A stretch of 64,000 nucleotides of DNA from Zygnema cylindricum. Its lineage: Eukaryota; Streptophyta; Zygnematophyceae; Zygnematales; Zygnemataceae. Below the pieces are notes generated by a model. It saw nothing but the letters and a program-made list of their open reading frames with translations. It ran no database searches and was not told where the DNA came from. Position 1 is the stretch's first letter, and each line of letters starts with the position of its first letter. Shown one piece after another: positions 36,901-45,411 of this stretch. Made by a program: the position numbers and the translations under genes. Location of the stretch: NCBI GenBank assembly GCA_037447655.1, contig JBBHKE010002967.1, positions 30,213 to 94,212 on the forward strand. The letters are read 5' to 3'.

Positions 36901-37994
36901 ATATTGCTGATCACTCTAGATATATATTATCCTGACCAAATGACGGACTGAAAGTGAGACAATATGATGGTTTAAACACAAAAGAAACCAAAATAACAAC
37001 GAAGAAATCAGAGCACAAGAAAAAATGATAAATGACCTCCACTGCTGTTAGCCAACACTTGAACTTTCTTGTCGTAACCTTGGGTTTACTCGACCACGCT
37101 GCCCTCCTCTATTATAACTAATAACGCTAATTCGGTCGCGGCTTTTCTTGGCCGAAATTCAAAGACTAGTGTTAGCAACACTATTTGAAGGAGTGGACTA
37201 AAATCCGCCACGTCTCCCTACACTATATTAGTGTTACACCTTCTAACTTCGCATTTACATTGAGAATTCCTTTACTCTAAAAGCGATGGGCAGTGTACAC
37301 CGCCAACCAGTCTTAAACATGGTACGTAGTGCATGTCTCAAACAGGTTTTGCATTAGGAAGTCTATTTCTGCCAATCACTGGGAACCTTCAATCAAATCT
37401 ATACGCATGAACATTCTTGACAGTCTATAAAACAAATTTGGTCCATCGGCCTCACTCATCAAATCCTCAATCACAAAAGGCAGCTTGGAAGTTTGAAATG
37501 ATACTCAAGGCGCTCTCATGTTTGTTTACTACCTGGCCCAAAGACCCCGAATCATGAATTTCTCGCATTGATTTAGATTCTTTTCCATTCGAAGCTTAAA
37601 TTTTCTAGTGTGAGCTAGTTTGGAGTAGCCCGTTGTGCCATTAGGAAGTCAATTAACAGTCTTGAAGAAAAATATACATATTGACAGGCAAGCGATCACA
37701 AACGACAAAGGGCAGATAAAGCTACAGCGTCTGTCGTAAACCTTGTTTTCTCCCTCTAGTGTTATAAACATAAACTGAAGGAGCATTCAAGACATGCTTG
37801 CAGAGCACAGGAACGAGTAAAAGAACCTGTTCGTTAAGGTAGTCGGTGTTGAGATATAACTTTTTAAGCTCCACTGTGCCTGCCCCAAGCTGTACATCCA
37901 ATTGCTGAAGATCGATTTCGTTTCGAAGAACACGACCTAAAAGTCGCTTCAAAACAAATTTGTAAACTCGCTTTAACGCCCATTGTGAAAACAT
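21519..37994 (-). CDS. ATG2: ATG2, autophagy-related lipid-transfer protein (12 exons)
   Basis: ATG2 is a rod-shaped bridge protein moving phospholipid from the ER to the growing phagophore, acting with ATG9 and ATG18/WIPI. Exons: 37827-37994, 34262-35829, 33048-33196, 31913-32433, 28816-31339, 28326-28549, 26237-27708, 25742-25958, 24636-24749, 23797-23904, 23025-23157, 21519-21919. All introns are GT-AG and phases agree, giving 2532 codons; plant ATG2 is nearer 1900, the extra lying in Ser/Gly-rich stretches of exons 2, 5 and 7. An N-terminal chorein domain ([25 protein letters not shown]) spans residues 1-110. A conserved core lies at 2090-2210 ([29 protein letters not shown]). The C-terminal ATG_C domain ([39 protein letters not shown]) runs from 2285 to the end. 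No disabling change seen; likely functional. The 5' end may lack a short upstream exon. Confidence 0.93.
22394..22525. mobile_element. short hAT-like MITE fragment in ATG2 intron 11
   Basis: The right side (CCAATTGTTTTCGCACATTTGAACTATG) matches the end of a similar short element at 38209-38356. The left side is weak (GAGAAAACATTTGGAAACAC in both). Flanks AAAACAAC / GTAACAAC agree at six of eight bases. Probably a decayed relative of the CATAGTTC family. Confidence 0.4.
23025..23157 (-). CDS. ATG2: ATG2 exon 11
   Basis: Acceptor GGGGTCAG, encoding [18 protein letters not shown] and [15 protein letters not shown]. Donor AAAG|GTGGAA, phase 1. The preceding intron carries a ~340-bp pyrimidine (sense strand) microsatellite ending about 45 nt before this acceptor. 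Confidence 0.92.
23201..23544. repeat. (GGGGGA)n/(GGGAGA)n microsatellite in ATG2 intron 10
   Basis: About 25 perfect GGGGGA units grade into GGGAGA units, with one interruption (GGCGCAGCCGGTGTAG, 23491-23506). On the ATG2 sense strand this is an almost pure pyrimidine run just upstream of the exon 11 acceptor. Long Pro/Ser or Arg/Gly frames over it are artefacts. Confidence 0.95.
23797..23904 (-). CDS. ATG2: ATG2 exon 10
   Basis: 36 codons between TTGGGCAG and CGGCAG|GTCGGT, encoding [18 protein letters not shown] and [11 protein letters not shown], a signature of the ATG_C domain. Phase 0 at both ends. Confidence 0.92.
24330..24571. mobile_element. short TA-flanked MITE in ATG2 intron 9
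   Basis: 242 bp with left end CACCATGAATCGCTATTAGCG and right end CACTAATTGCGATTCACAGTG between TA dinucleotides. A GTTCTTAACACC/GCGTTAAGAA internal inverted pair is also present. Same end family as the 500-bp MITEs but a shorter subfamily. Confidence 0.8.
24636..24749 (-). CDS. ATG2: ATG2 exon 9
   Basis: 38 codons between CTTTTCCCAG and TGGAAG|GTGGGC, encoding the conserved [18 protein letters not shown]. Phase 0 at both ends. Confidence 0.95.
25742..25958 (-). CDS. ATG2: ATG2 exon 8
   Basis: Acceptor TTGGACAG, encoding [19 protein letters not shown], the expected continuation after EEYR. Donor TTTCAG|GTATAC, phase 0. The middle ([12 protein letters not shown]) is a flexible insertion. Confidence 0.92.
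26237..27708 (-). CDS. ATG2: ATG2 exon 7 (conserved core)
   Basis: Acceptor GTTTATCAG. The exon begins [16 protein letters not shown] and includes a long variable linker. It ends with the most conserved stretch of the protein: [14 protein letters not shown], then [19 protein letters not shown], then [12 protein letters not shown]. Donor TACAG|GTGTGT, phase 2. Confidence 0.95.
28326..28549 (-). CDS. ATG2: ATG2 exon 6
   Basis: The acceptor AATTCAG is chosen over GATTGCAG six bases on because only the former keeps frame (D-C-R-L-A-P-D-G). Donor GTGCAG|GTACAT, phase 0. Confidence 0.85.
28816..31339 (-). CDS. ATG2: ATG2 exon 5 (largest, 2524 bp)
   Basis: The exon is a continuous open frame from acceptor TTATTGCAG to donor TTTTGCAG|GTGAAT, phase 1. 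It encodes the long central rod (residues about 803-1643), with alternating hydrophobic patterning (e.g. [19 protein letters not shown]) expected of repeating beta-groove modules, and Ser/Gly-rich loops. Overlapping plus-strand frames are shadows. Confidence 0.88.
31406..31625. mobile_element. decayed short TA-flanked MITE in ATG2 intron 4
   Basis: The left end CAGAGTGAATCATCATTAGAG after TA and the right end GACAGCGATTCACGG resemble the ends of the copy in intron 9. The interior is diverged. Length (~220 bp) fits the short subfamily. Confidence 0.5.
31913..32433 (-). CDS. ATG2: ATG2 exon 4
   Basis: Acceptor GGTTTTGCAG, starting [20 protein letters not shown]. An acidic low-similarity middle follows, ending at the consensus donor GTAAGC in phase 0. 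Lengths and phases fit both neighbours exactly. Confidence 0.85.
33048..33196 (-). CDS. ATG2: ATG2 exon 3
   Basis: Joined in phase 2 to give [11 protein letters not shown] and then [18 protein letters not shown], a signature highly similar to plant ATG2. Acceptor GATGTAG, donor CCAG|GTGATG, phase 1. Immediately 3' the intron is a G-rich (GGGGGA) run that reads as open frame but is intronic. Confidence 0.93.
34262..35829 (-). CDS. ATG2: ATG2 exon 2
   Basis: The acceptor GGTGCAG gives the phase-0 continuation [20 protein letters not shown], matching the chorein-domain pattern (G-x-V-G-x-x-x-x-x-x-PWK). It ends CGCAAG|GTTAGT in phase 2. The middle is Ser/Asp/Gly-rich and poorly conserved. Confidence 0.9.
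35854..36050. mobile_element. decayed short TA-flanked MITE in ATG2 intron 1
   Basis: The left end CACCGTGTTTAAATATTAGC follows GTA only ~25 bp from the exon 2 acceptor. Internal words (TGACTTCTTAACACTATGG, GGTATAAATGACTCTAATTG) match the intron 9 copy. The right end is uncertain. Confidence 0.45.
36130..36780. repeat. three diverged ~150-290 bp repeats in ATG2 intron 1
   Basis: Units start near 36131, 36299 and 36587. Each has a CATTTTTCAAATATGCA-like word, a GGCATCCCCTC word, TTTATACTTTACA, a TCTAGTTTTATTGATCACCG-like word and TAATCAAAATAA. Spacing is uneven, so this is likely an old tandem duplication rather than a minisatellite. No function assigned. Confidence 0.6.
37096..37294. mobile_element. 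decayed short TA-flanked MITE in ATG2 intron 1
   Basis: The right end TACTCTAAAAGCGATGGGCAGTG precedes TA at 37295. The left end is weak (CGCTGCCCTCCTCTATTATAAC). The interior has AATTCGGTCGCGGC and GTGTTAGCAACACTATTTG, as in family members. About 200 bp. Confidence 0.45.
37827..37994 (-). CDS. ATG2: ATG2 exon 1 (chorein N-terminus)
   Basis: 56 codons from ATG at 37994, opening [13 protein letters not shown] and ending LNTDYLNEQ at donor CAG|GTTCTT, phase 0. An in-frame TGA lies three codons upstream. Plant homologues, as I recall, have about 14 more residues before the F-S-x-W motif, so an upstream exon spliced just before this ATG is possible. Confidence 0.9.
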
Positions 37995-38208
37995 TTTCTT
38001 TCAAATGCTCTTTAATAAGTTTCTAAAAAACGCTCTCTATCTTCCAGAGAACATAAGTCAAAGAAAAACAAGAAGTATCCATGTAACCTGATGATACTTC
38101 ACATCTGAGATCGCTAAAAAAATTGCTAATCAGTCTATTTCGATGCTGTCATCCGAGTAAGGCAGGAAAAGTGCATCACATCTTAATATCTTATCAAACG
38201 AAAGGAAC
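37995..38208. other. sequence upstream of ATG2 first recognised exon
   Basis: Expected site of the ATG2 5' region or an upstream intron. No TATA box or other promoter element can be singled out in this AT-rich sequence. Confidence 0.4.
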
Positions 38209-38356
38209 AAACCGTGGGTCAAAGGTGCGGAAACTATTGGCAAACACTATATCCTGCAGCGCCGTACTATACGATATCTTCGGGCCAAATAAGCATATAG
38301 TACGGGGTGACGGGATAGCGATTCCAATTGTTTTCCCACGTTTGATTTGAACTATG
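38209..38356. mobile_element. short hAT-like MITE fragment upstream of ATG2
   Basis: The left side CGTGGGTCAAAGGTGCGGAAAC and right side TTTTCCCACGTTTGATTTGAACTATG form a loose inverted pair (~150 bp). The right 70 bp match 22455-22525. The flanking 8 bp agree only partly, so the boundaries are tentative. Confidence 0.4.
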
Positions 38357-38403
38357 GAGCGACAAAACTTCACCTTTACATCGCATTGTCGTTATTGTAG
38401 TTA

Positions 38404-38764
38404 GGCCGTGTTTCCTTGTCATTCCATCCTCTTGGATCCAGGAAAATTTAGCTTGTCGGTTGTTGGTTCTCACTATACCAAGAGAAACTCTTCGATCCAA
38501 GAGAATCGTATTCCGTCTACAGGATTCAAAATAATCGCCCGACGCCGCCTCGTAAGTCGTAGCATTGATGAGTAGTTGGATGTACTTTGTGACTCAAAAA
38601 TGCAGCGTCAAATTGCATCATACATTCCTTTTATCTTCTTGAAGTGCCACGCTGGCGTCTCTGGGATCTACGAGAATTTTACTCTAACATGGAAAGAGCC
38701 GCGAACAGAAATTCCGAAATCCCACTCTTGGATCCAAAAAAGTAAAATAGCACGAAAAATGGCC
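38404..38764. mobile_element. PIF/Harbinger-like MITE (GGCC...GTGTTT ends)
   Basis: 361 bp bounded by TTA on both sides (38401-38403 and 38765-38767). The left end GGCCGTGTTTCCTTGTCATT is mirrored by AATAGCACGAAAAATGGCC, and a TTGGATCC subterminal word occurs at both ends. A 3-bp TTA duplication suggests Tourist-type. Its right ~145 bp are duplicated at 41880-42023. Confidence 0.7.
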
Positions 38765-38804
38765 TTACAAAATCGTATGCGTTAATGCTCATTAATATTA
38801 GCTA

Positions 38805-39305
38805 CACCGCGAATCGTAATTAGAGTAAATTACTCTAATTCGGTCGCTCGAAATTTCGACTCTATCACATCAAATAGAGTAAATGATTCTAATTTGTTCA
38901 TTATACTATTTAAGGTAAGGTTAAATTAGCGTTTTTAATTCTAATATATGTTCGTTTTAAATAGTGTTGAGTACAGACGACGTCCGTCCGTGCAAAATTG
39001 TACTTTTATAAATAAAAAAGTACAAATAATGATTTAATACAGGCCATTATCATGTAACTGCGTTTTAACAAACCGCGTAGTGCAAACGTCATAGTGACGA
39101 TAGACTGTACGGTTTGTCAGATTCTGTACGAATACCTTATTTACAGTAGAGGATATTAACTTGCCAAATTAGAGTACACCGCATAAATTAGAGTAAATTC
39201 ATTTCTGAAACAGTTATATCACATAAATTAGAGTAAATTACTCTAATTATTTTTTTCTCTTTTTTTACTCTAATTTTTTCATTACTCTAATTACGATGCG
39301 CGGTG
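38805..39305 (+). mobile_element. TA-flanked MITE (CACCGCGAATCG family), copy D
   Basis: 501 bp with ends CACCGCGAATCGTAATTAG / CTAATTACGATGCGCGGTG and TA on both sides. Very close to copies A and B. The paralogous stretch near 42060 lacks it, which confirms the insertion and its boundaries. Confidence 0.88.
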
Positions 39306-39412
39306 TACAGTACTACAGTACATTACTGCACTGAACTGTAACTTAATAAGGTAACAACAACCTTGGGCACGTGGCTCATTTTGGGTCCCTTAAGGCCTTT
39401 ACCATAGTTCAA

Positions 39413-39680
39413 AAGTAGGCGTTTTATGGTAGGACTTTGGTAGGCGCAAGTTGTGTTATTGGCTTTTCATGTGATCTTCTTAGATCGCTAATTTGATCGC
39501 TACTTTGATCATCGACCGTCCGATGACGTTTAATTTTCTATCGAACGATGTGCAACTCAACCCTGTTACTTTTTTTTTTCATTTTGCAACCAATACAATA
39601 TGGGTCTTAAAGTCATATTGTATGTTTTGCGTACAATAGGCATATTGTATGGGCCTACTTTCACCTACTTTTGAAAAATG
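39413..39680 (-). mobile_element. hAT-like MITE (CATAGTTCAAAAGTAGG family), copy 3
   Basis: 268 bp, shorter than copies 1 and 2 and inverted relative to them. 8-bp flanks GCCTTTAC / GCCTTAAC differ at one base. It is absent from the duplicate at 42125-42140, where the flanks are almost directly joined (CTCTTAACTGAATAAATG). Confidence 0.85.
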
Positions 39681-39841
39681 GCCTTAACTGAATAAATGGG
39701 CGAAAGTATCGACGGAGGTTAATCTGTTATATCAGGAGAAATGTATCAGCACAAATATTTGATGTATACGACAAACAACTTTGAACAAAAATTGACGTAC
39801 TTTAGAAAAGCACACAGTTGCACATGTAGATTATTAACTTA

Positions 39842-40732
39842 GGGCACACTCCCATGTAACCGAGACTTAGTATTCACTTTGTTTTTTAGCGAAGATTTTA
39901 CGTTCTACTTTCAAAGCGTTCCGTTGTAACGGAATGAAATCGTTACTTTAAATTGTGACGGATGTAGACGACTACAAAACTTGCGACAATTGATGACGTT
40001 TACAAAATAGCGACGGTTGTAGGCGTCAGTTTTTTGTGACATTGTAGATGTTTACGGTTTGTGACATGTCGTCGCGCTCACTTATGATAGCCTCGCCGTC
40101 ACTAATTCCAAAAATTTCAGCCATGGTTTTTCGATTTTGTTTTTTCTTCCTTACTCACTCTACTTGGCATCAAAATACGCCCAAATACTTTCAAAAGTAT
40201 TCTTTTTCATAGATATTTCATTTGATAACATTATTGTCGTTTTTCATTGCAAGAATTGTGAGATAGATGCGATAATGGGAGAGGGAGAGAGAAAGAGACG
40301 TCTCCACGGACTTTGCTTCTAACGAAATGGAGTCTGTTAGTCAAGACCCCTCCACGGCCCCTGTACGGAAAAAAAGTACGCACAAGTTCGAAACGTGCAG
40401 TGGGTTTTTTTTTCAACTCCGCACAAAAAAGTTGTCAAAAACCTCTAACGTGTGCGACAACGTTTGCCTACTCGTTTACATCTTTAAACTTCAGTTAAAA
40501 ATCACCTTGCGAGGTGATTTCGGAAAAAGTTTGAAGATGAGCTCGAGGGACGCGAAAGTGGGTCGAAACGCATTAGACGACAAACTGAAGCACATTGAAA
40601 GTTTCAAAGTGACAGAAATTATATTGTGTTAATTTCATTTTTTTGGTACGGATGCGGATTTTATCGTCAAAGCTAAGTTTTGGAGGAAAACGACAAAAAA
40701 AATCCCTTACTTTATCACATGAGAAAGTGCCC
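39842..40732 (-). mobile_element. PIF/Harbinger-like MITE (GGGCGTGTTCCCATGT family), copy 2
   Basis: 891 bp in reverse orientation relative to copy 1 at 11146. The left end is GGGCACACTCCCATGTAACC and the right end TCACATGAGAAAGTGCCC, flanked by TTA at 39839-39841 and 40733-40735. It contains the GTAGACGACTACAAAAC-type degenerate repeats and a GA-rich patch near 40278. Open frames of 60-100 codons have no motif. Confidence 0.8.
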
Positions 40733-40959
40733 TTAAGTAGTAACGTTTTGACAATTGACGAGTGCAAAAAAGGTATTGTCCGTTCGAGCCACTTATAATA
40801 TCACAGATGTAGGTTAACGGGAAAAAAAATAGAAGATTAAAGAGAATTGCCCTTGAAAACTTTGAGAACTTTCTCAGACATTAAAAACAATACAAAGATG
40901 TTAATTGTTGAAAAAGGTATTTTGTCTTCTATCTCTTTGTCAGTCTATAGTAATACTAA
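40733..40959. other. unassigned spacer
   Basis: AT-rich. I see nothing in it. Confidence 0.4.
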
Positions 40960-41220
40960 GGTCATTATACTTTTCGTAGTAAGAAGACAGACAACCATGG
41001 CTACCTTAGGCAGACAAGGAGACAGGCTACGGGAGTAGGAGGCACATCCCTTTGCAAAGGATAATAGGATTTGATCCTAGGTCCTACAGATTGACCGTAA
41101 TATAGCATAGGCGTCCTTCGTATCCATTACGTCTTGGTGAAGCGTTGCATACATGGGGTGTGACTTGCATTCGAAAATATGCTGTCGGACACATTCCATT
41201 TAACGGATTACGGAATGACA
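40960..41220 (+). repeat. decayed copia-type LTR fragment
   Basis: Shares with the copia LTRs a CCATGGCTACCTTAGG word (40996) and a GGATTTGATCCTAGGTCCTAC word (41070) at roughly the expected spacing. Heavily diverged and without matching termini. Confidence 0.45.
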
Positions 41221-41225
41221 TTGTT

Positions 41226-41520
41226 GAAATTCATAGATTTCTATAGTATTTTCTAGGTTTAAATATGTTAGGAAAAAGAAAAAGGACAGGCAGCCTGCCT
41301 CCACCTCCTTTCTCTAGCCCCCATACTTGTTGTAGTCACTGAAGGATAGAGAAGGTGGTTGATCCATGGCTGCCTTAGTTCAACAGGCAGTTATTTTTAG
41401 TTTACTAAAAATAGTCCCGACGGACCCGGGATTTGAACCCGGAACCTGCGGTTCGTCAAAGTTGGCCGATAGCGGTTTCCGTACGTCCACGGAGGACATA
41501 CTCACGCATTCTCCCAAGTG
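41226..41520 (+). repeat. copia-type LTR fragment of a second subfamily, with tRNA-like patch
   Basis: ATAGTATTTTCTAGGTTTAA, then CACTGAAGGATAGAGAAGG and CCATGGCTGCCTTAG, parallel the start of the copia LTRs here. A tRNA-like segment follows: antisense to the LTR, GGTTCCGGGTTCAAATCCCGG forms a perfect T-arm with a Pol III B-box (about 41424-41446). The fragment then stops; no internal region or partner LTR is adjacent. Confidence 0.6.
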
Positions 41521-41879
41521 ACGACACGTGTCCCAAGTGTGAATGAACCGTGAACTCCCAACTTCACTGTCACACTAATTTCGGTAAGTACTGAACCGAA
41601 CTCGACCAAAAATAGCTTAAGTCCTGAACAGCTCTCTCTCACAGCTGAAACATAAAGATTACTAAAGCTTTCTAAAAACAACAAGTTACGCTTGTAGTTT
41701 GAATGTAAACCACATTTTCCGTTTCGTTGTTTGATTTTTGTACGAAAAAGGTACTTTTGAACTCTAATAACGTCGCACTTTGTTGGTTTTATTAGAGTCA
41801 TTTTACCTTAATTTGGTGTGTTAACTCTAATATCGTCGCTTTCAAGTGAGGAGGTTCGAAAATGAACACGTAATACAAC
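41521..41879. other. unassigned spacer
   Basis: Contains ACTCTAATA-type words reminiscent of the TA-family MITEs (41762-41770, 41823-41831) but no delimited ends. No gene supported. Confidence 0.4.
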
Positions 41880-43162
41880 ATACATTCCTTTTTTCTTCTT
41901 GAAGTGCCACGTTGGCATCTCCGAGATCGACGATAAATTTTCTCTAACATGGAAAGAGCGGCGAACAAAAATTCCAAAATCTACTCTTGGATCCAAAAAA
42001 ATAAAATAGCACAAAAAATGGCCTTAATAAATTGTATGTGTTAAAGAACATTAATACTAGTCAGAGTCTGTACTGAACTGTAATTTAATTAGGTAACACC
42101 AATCTTGGGCACGTGGCTCATATTGGGTCTCTTAACTGAATAAATGGGCGAAAATATCGACGGTGGTTAATCTGCTATATCAACAGCTTTGAACAAAAAT
42201 TAACGTACTTTAGAAAAGCACACAATCGTACATGTAAATTATTAACTTAAAGTACTTTTCCATGTAACGGAAACAAAGTATTCACTTTGTTTTTATCGAA
42301 GATTTTACGTACTACTTTCAAAGCGTTTCACTGTAACGCAATGAATTTGTTCATTTAAATTGTGACGGATGTAGACGTGGATGTAAGTTGTGACGGTTGT
42401 AGACGACTAAAAAACTTGCGACAATTGATGACGTTTACAAAATAGCGACGGTTGCAGGCGTCAATTTCTTATGACATTGTAGATGTTTAGGGTTTGTGAC
42501 GTGTTGACGTCACACTCACTTATGATAGTGTCGACGTCACTAATTCCAAAAATTCCAGCCATGGTTTTCCAATTTTGTTTTTTCTTCTTTCTTCACTCTA
42601 CTTGCAATCAAAATGCGCCTAAATACATTCAAAAGTAATATTTTTCAAATATATTTTAATTGATAACATTGTTTTCGCTTTTAATTGCAATAATTGTGAG
42701 ATAGATGCGATAATGGGAGAGAGAGAAAGAGAGAAAGAGGCGCCTCCACGGACTTTTCTTTCGACGAAACGTCGTTCGTTGGTCGAGACCCCTCCTCGGC
42801 CCTTGTACGGGAAAAAGTACGCACAAGCTCGAAACGTGCAGTGGGTTATTTTTTAAGTACGCGCAAAAAAGTTTAAAAAACCTCTAACGTGTGCGACAAC
42901 GTTTGCCCATTCATTCGCATCCTTAAACTTCAATTAAAATCACCTTATGAGGTGATTTCGGTAAAAGTTTAAAGATGAGTTGGAGGGACGCCAAAGTGGG
43001 TCGAAACACACTAGTCGACATATTGAAGTACATTTAAAGTTTCAAAGTGACCCAAACTGTACTGTGTTTATTTCATGTTTTTGGTACAGCATTGGATTTC
43101 ATCATCGAGAGCTCAATGTTGGAGGAAAACGGCAAAATAAATCCTCATAGGGCATGAAAGGG
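41880..43162. repeat. segmental duplication, copy 2
   Basis: Parallel to 38620-40732 without the two MITE insertions. The left boundary falls inside the Harbinger-like MITE equivalent to 38404-38764, of which only the right ~145 bp are present. Confidence 0.75.
42250..43162 (-). mobile_element. PIF/Harbinger-like MITE (GGGCGTGTTCCCATGT family), copy 3
   Basis: 913 bp. Decayed left end AAGTACTTTTCCATGTAACGG after TTA; right end GGCATGAAAGGG before TTA (43163-43165). Colinear with copy 2 throughout, including the GA-rich patch at 42717. Confidence 0.7.
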
Positions 43163-43359
43163 TTAGGTGTGCCGATTTTGGATACTATTCCCCAATTTTG
43201 TTTTCCCTTAGAAATACCACCACTTTGGCACGCAAAGACTCTGACCGATTACAACCCTGTGTAGCCTATACTCCCCTTAACCTGCAGCAAAAAGAATAAC
43301 TCAAAATGGTCAGTTGAATGAGTTGATATTAAATGGCAAACTTGCTGATTTATACAGAT

Positions 43360-43810
43360 GCTCATTGGGAGAGACGCGACTACCTATCAAAATATTCTAA
43401 GTCCTAAAACCCCTCCCTTAGCCCCCTAGTATTGAGGTACGAACCAATCATATGAGTGTATCGTACAACAAAGTACAGGTGCGGGAGTACTTCCTGTACG
43501 GTCCTTGTACGCCATCGCCATAATGTGACAGTTGTCACATCCAGACTTGTCATCTCGCGTTCCGAAGATCCCGCAATCCTCCGAGATATTGCCACGTGTC
43601 ATCCCGAGTAGAGGCACCCGAAAACGCTAAGGCGGCCATTTCAGAATCTCGGCTCACACCACGGCCGTCGATTCAAATCGGTTTTTTATCCGGACGGTCG
43701 AAATACATGTTCGCAACATTTATTTTGTGCGGTACTATAATACAAAACAGGTTCTATATTCTACCACACATTTCATTAGTTAAATGAAATGTCCTACGCA
43801 AAATCAAACG
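43360..43810 (-). repeat. decayed copia-type LTR fragment, third subfamily
   Basis: In the same order as the minus-strand copia LTRs: GGGAGAG, TTCTAAGTCCTAAAACC, GTACGAACCAATCATATG, GTACGGTCCTTGTAC, ATTGCCACGTGTCATCCCGAG, GTCCGGACGGTCG-like words and TTAAATGAAATGTCCTACG. Strongly diverged; no internal region attached. Confidence 0.55.
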
Positions 43811-43922
43811 CAAAGAGAAATACCTATTTGACTGAGAGAAATACCTATTTGATTCGATCTTTACTGTAAGATATGTAGCTTCAAATGAAAGAGGTCTTTC
43901 AACCTGCCAAATATAACCACGG

Positions 43923-44165
43923 TGTCGTGCATGACAGTACAACCGTGAATGGCATGCATCACATCCCGCGTGGGTCGCCGAAAAACACCTGAAAATGAAT
44001 GACCATTACATATGTACAGTATTTGTGACCACAATCGGAGGACAAATCATATTTACTGCAAGAAATAATAAATGAATCTGCCCGGAAAGAAACAAATTAT
44101 TTCGAACACATAGACTTAGCAAGGAAATAGAAGACAAAACAAGATCAGGTAATTAAGGATGGAAT
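43923..44165. repeat. 243-bp direct repeat, left copy
   Basis: Nearly identical to 45107-45350, beginning TGTCGTGCATGACAGTACAA. The two copies lie in the same orientation 941 bp apart, downstream (sense) of the gypsy element with the PHD finger. They may be LTR pieces or a duplicated 3' untranslated part. Confidence 0.8.
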
Positions 44166-45106
44166 TCATTTGCGACAGTAGCCACTAGGCCTTGAAGTCA
44201 TCAATATTCCCAACAGGAGTCCAATCAGCTGGTAAGAACCCTTCCTTAGCCGGATGAAAGAGTCGCGATAACCAGTATTCCTCCAAGGCCAGACAAGGTG
44301 AGTACCAGCCCGTACGGTTAGCTTCGAGACAGCAAGAAAACACCAAGTCTACTGACACAATTCACAAATCACTGCAAGTAGAAGATAGTCTGGAGGGAAA
44401 CCTTGCAGACAGGCTTGCGCCAGTAGATTAGGTAAGAGCTTAGTACAAAGAGAAGGAAAAACTCTGAGACAATTACTGGGATAGACCATGGGTTTGAAAA
44501 GCAAAACCCTAACTCAAATCTAGCCTGTCACTTAATATTAGGTGGAAACCCTAAGATCACAATGTTCGACAAATCCGAGGAAAAAGCCTGCCAGAAAAAC
44601 GACAACCTTCTAATGTTGGATTCTCGTACTTAATTTGCAAAAGTTACTATTTCGCCAAATGGTATTTATTCTATGCTTTCACTAATCCGTACGTCAGCAC
44701 TTATTCATACATGTTTCTGAGTAGGCAGGTTTCTATGTTAAAACGCACCTAGTTTCAAGAGACGACCGCTGCGTGGCCGCCTCGGACTGCCTTACATCTA
44801 CACCTCGAGGATGAAAACCCTCCCTAAGCTAAGCAAAAATGATGCATGAACCTCCAAGGGTTCATGACTTCAGACATCTGTCAGGTTTGTAGTTGTTTAG
44901 ATTCCTGACGTCTGATGCCGTACCGTGGTTCAGTTCCACGCTGATTTCACATTGTGTTCCAGTGGTGCCGTACGAGAGTATATTTTGACCTTTGTCCCGT
45001 ACGAATCTCTAATTGTACTCTCGGAAATGTACCTATCACGTCACCTAAACTTCAATTAGTACACGATATAATCACAATACCCGTTGACGTCTTATGGCAT
45101 GACAGC
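44166..45106. other. segment between the 243-bp direct repeats
   Basis: No coding frame or motif. It includes a short inverted word pair near 44848-44865 (CCTCCAAGGGTTCATGAC). It could be part of a gypsy LTR, but I cannot place TG...CA boundaries with confidence. Confidence 0.35.
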
Positions 45107-45350
45107 TGTCGTGCATGACAGTACAACCGTGAATGGCATGCATCACATCCCGCGTGGGTCGCCGAAAAACACCAGAAAATGAATGACCATTACATATGTA
45201 CAGTATTTGTGACCACAATCGGAGGACAAAGCATATATACTGCAAGAAATAATAAATGAATCTGCCCGAAAAACAAGCAAATTATTCCGAACACCTGGAC
45301 TTAGCAACGAAATGAAAGACAAAACAAGATCGGGTAAGTAAGGATGGAAT
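45107..45350. repeat. 243-bp direct repeat, right copy
   Basis: Partner of 43923-44165. On the sense (minus) strand it directly follows a purine tract (GGAGG plus a G11 run at 45351-45363) that could be the gypsy polypurine tract, which would make this the start of the 3' LTR. Confidence 0.75.
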
Positions 45351-45411
45351 CCCCCCCCCCTCCAGCTCCTTAGCCTGCGGGGGAGATGGTTAGGATAGCC
45401 GGTAGGTCGCG

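Larger units (their letters stand above)
38620..40732. repeat. segmental duplication, copy 1
   Basis: Homologous to 41880-43162 in the same order and orientation, diverged by many substitutions. Copy 1 additionally contains the TA-flanked MITE at 38805-39305 and the hAT-like MITE at 39413-39680; both are absent from copy 2, which therefore shows near-empty sites. Both copies end at the right terminus of a Harbinger-like MITE. Confidence 0.75.

Noticed and set aside
41420-41500. Possible functional tRNA gene on the minus strand
   Set aside because: The T-arm is perfect, but the acceptor stems do not pair and the A-box is poor; treated as a tRNA-derived patch in an LTR.
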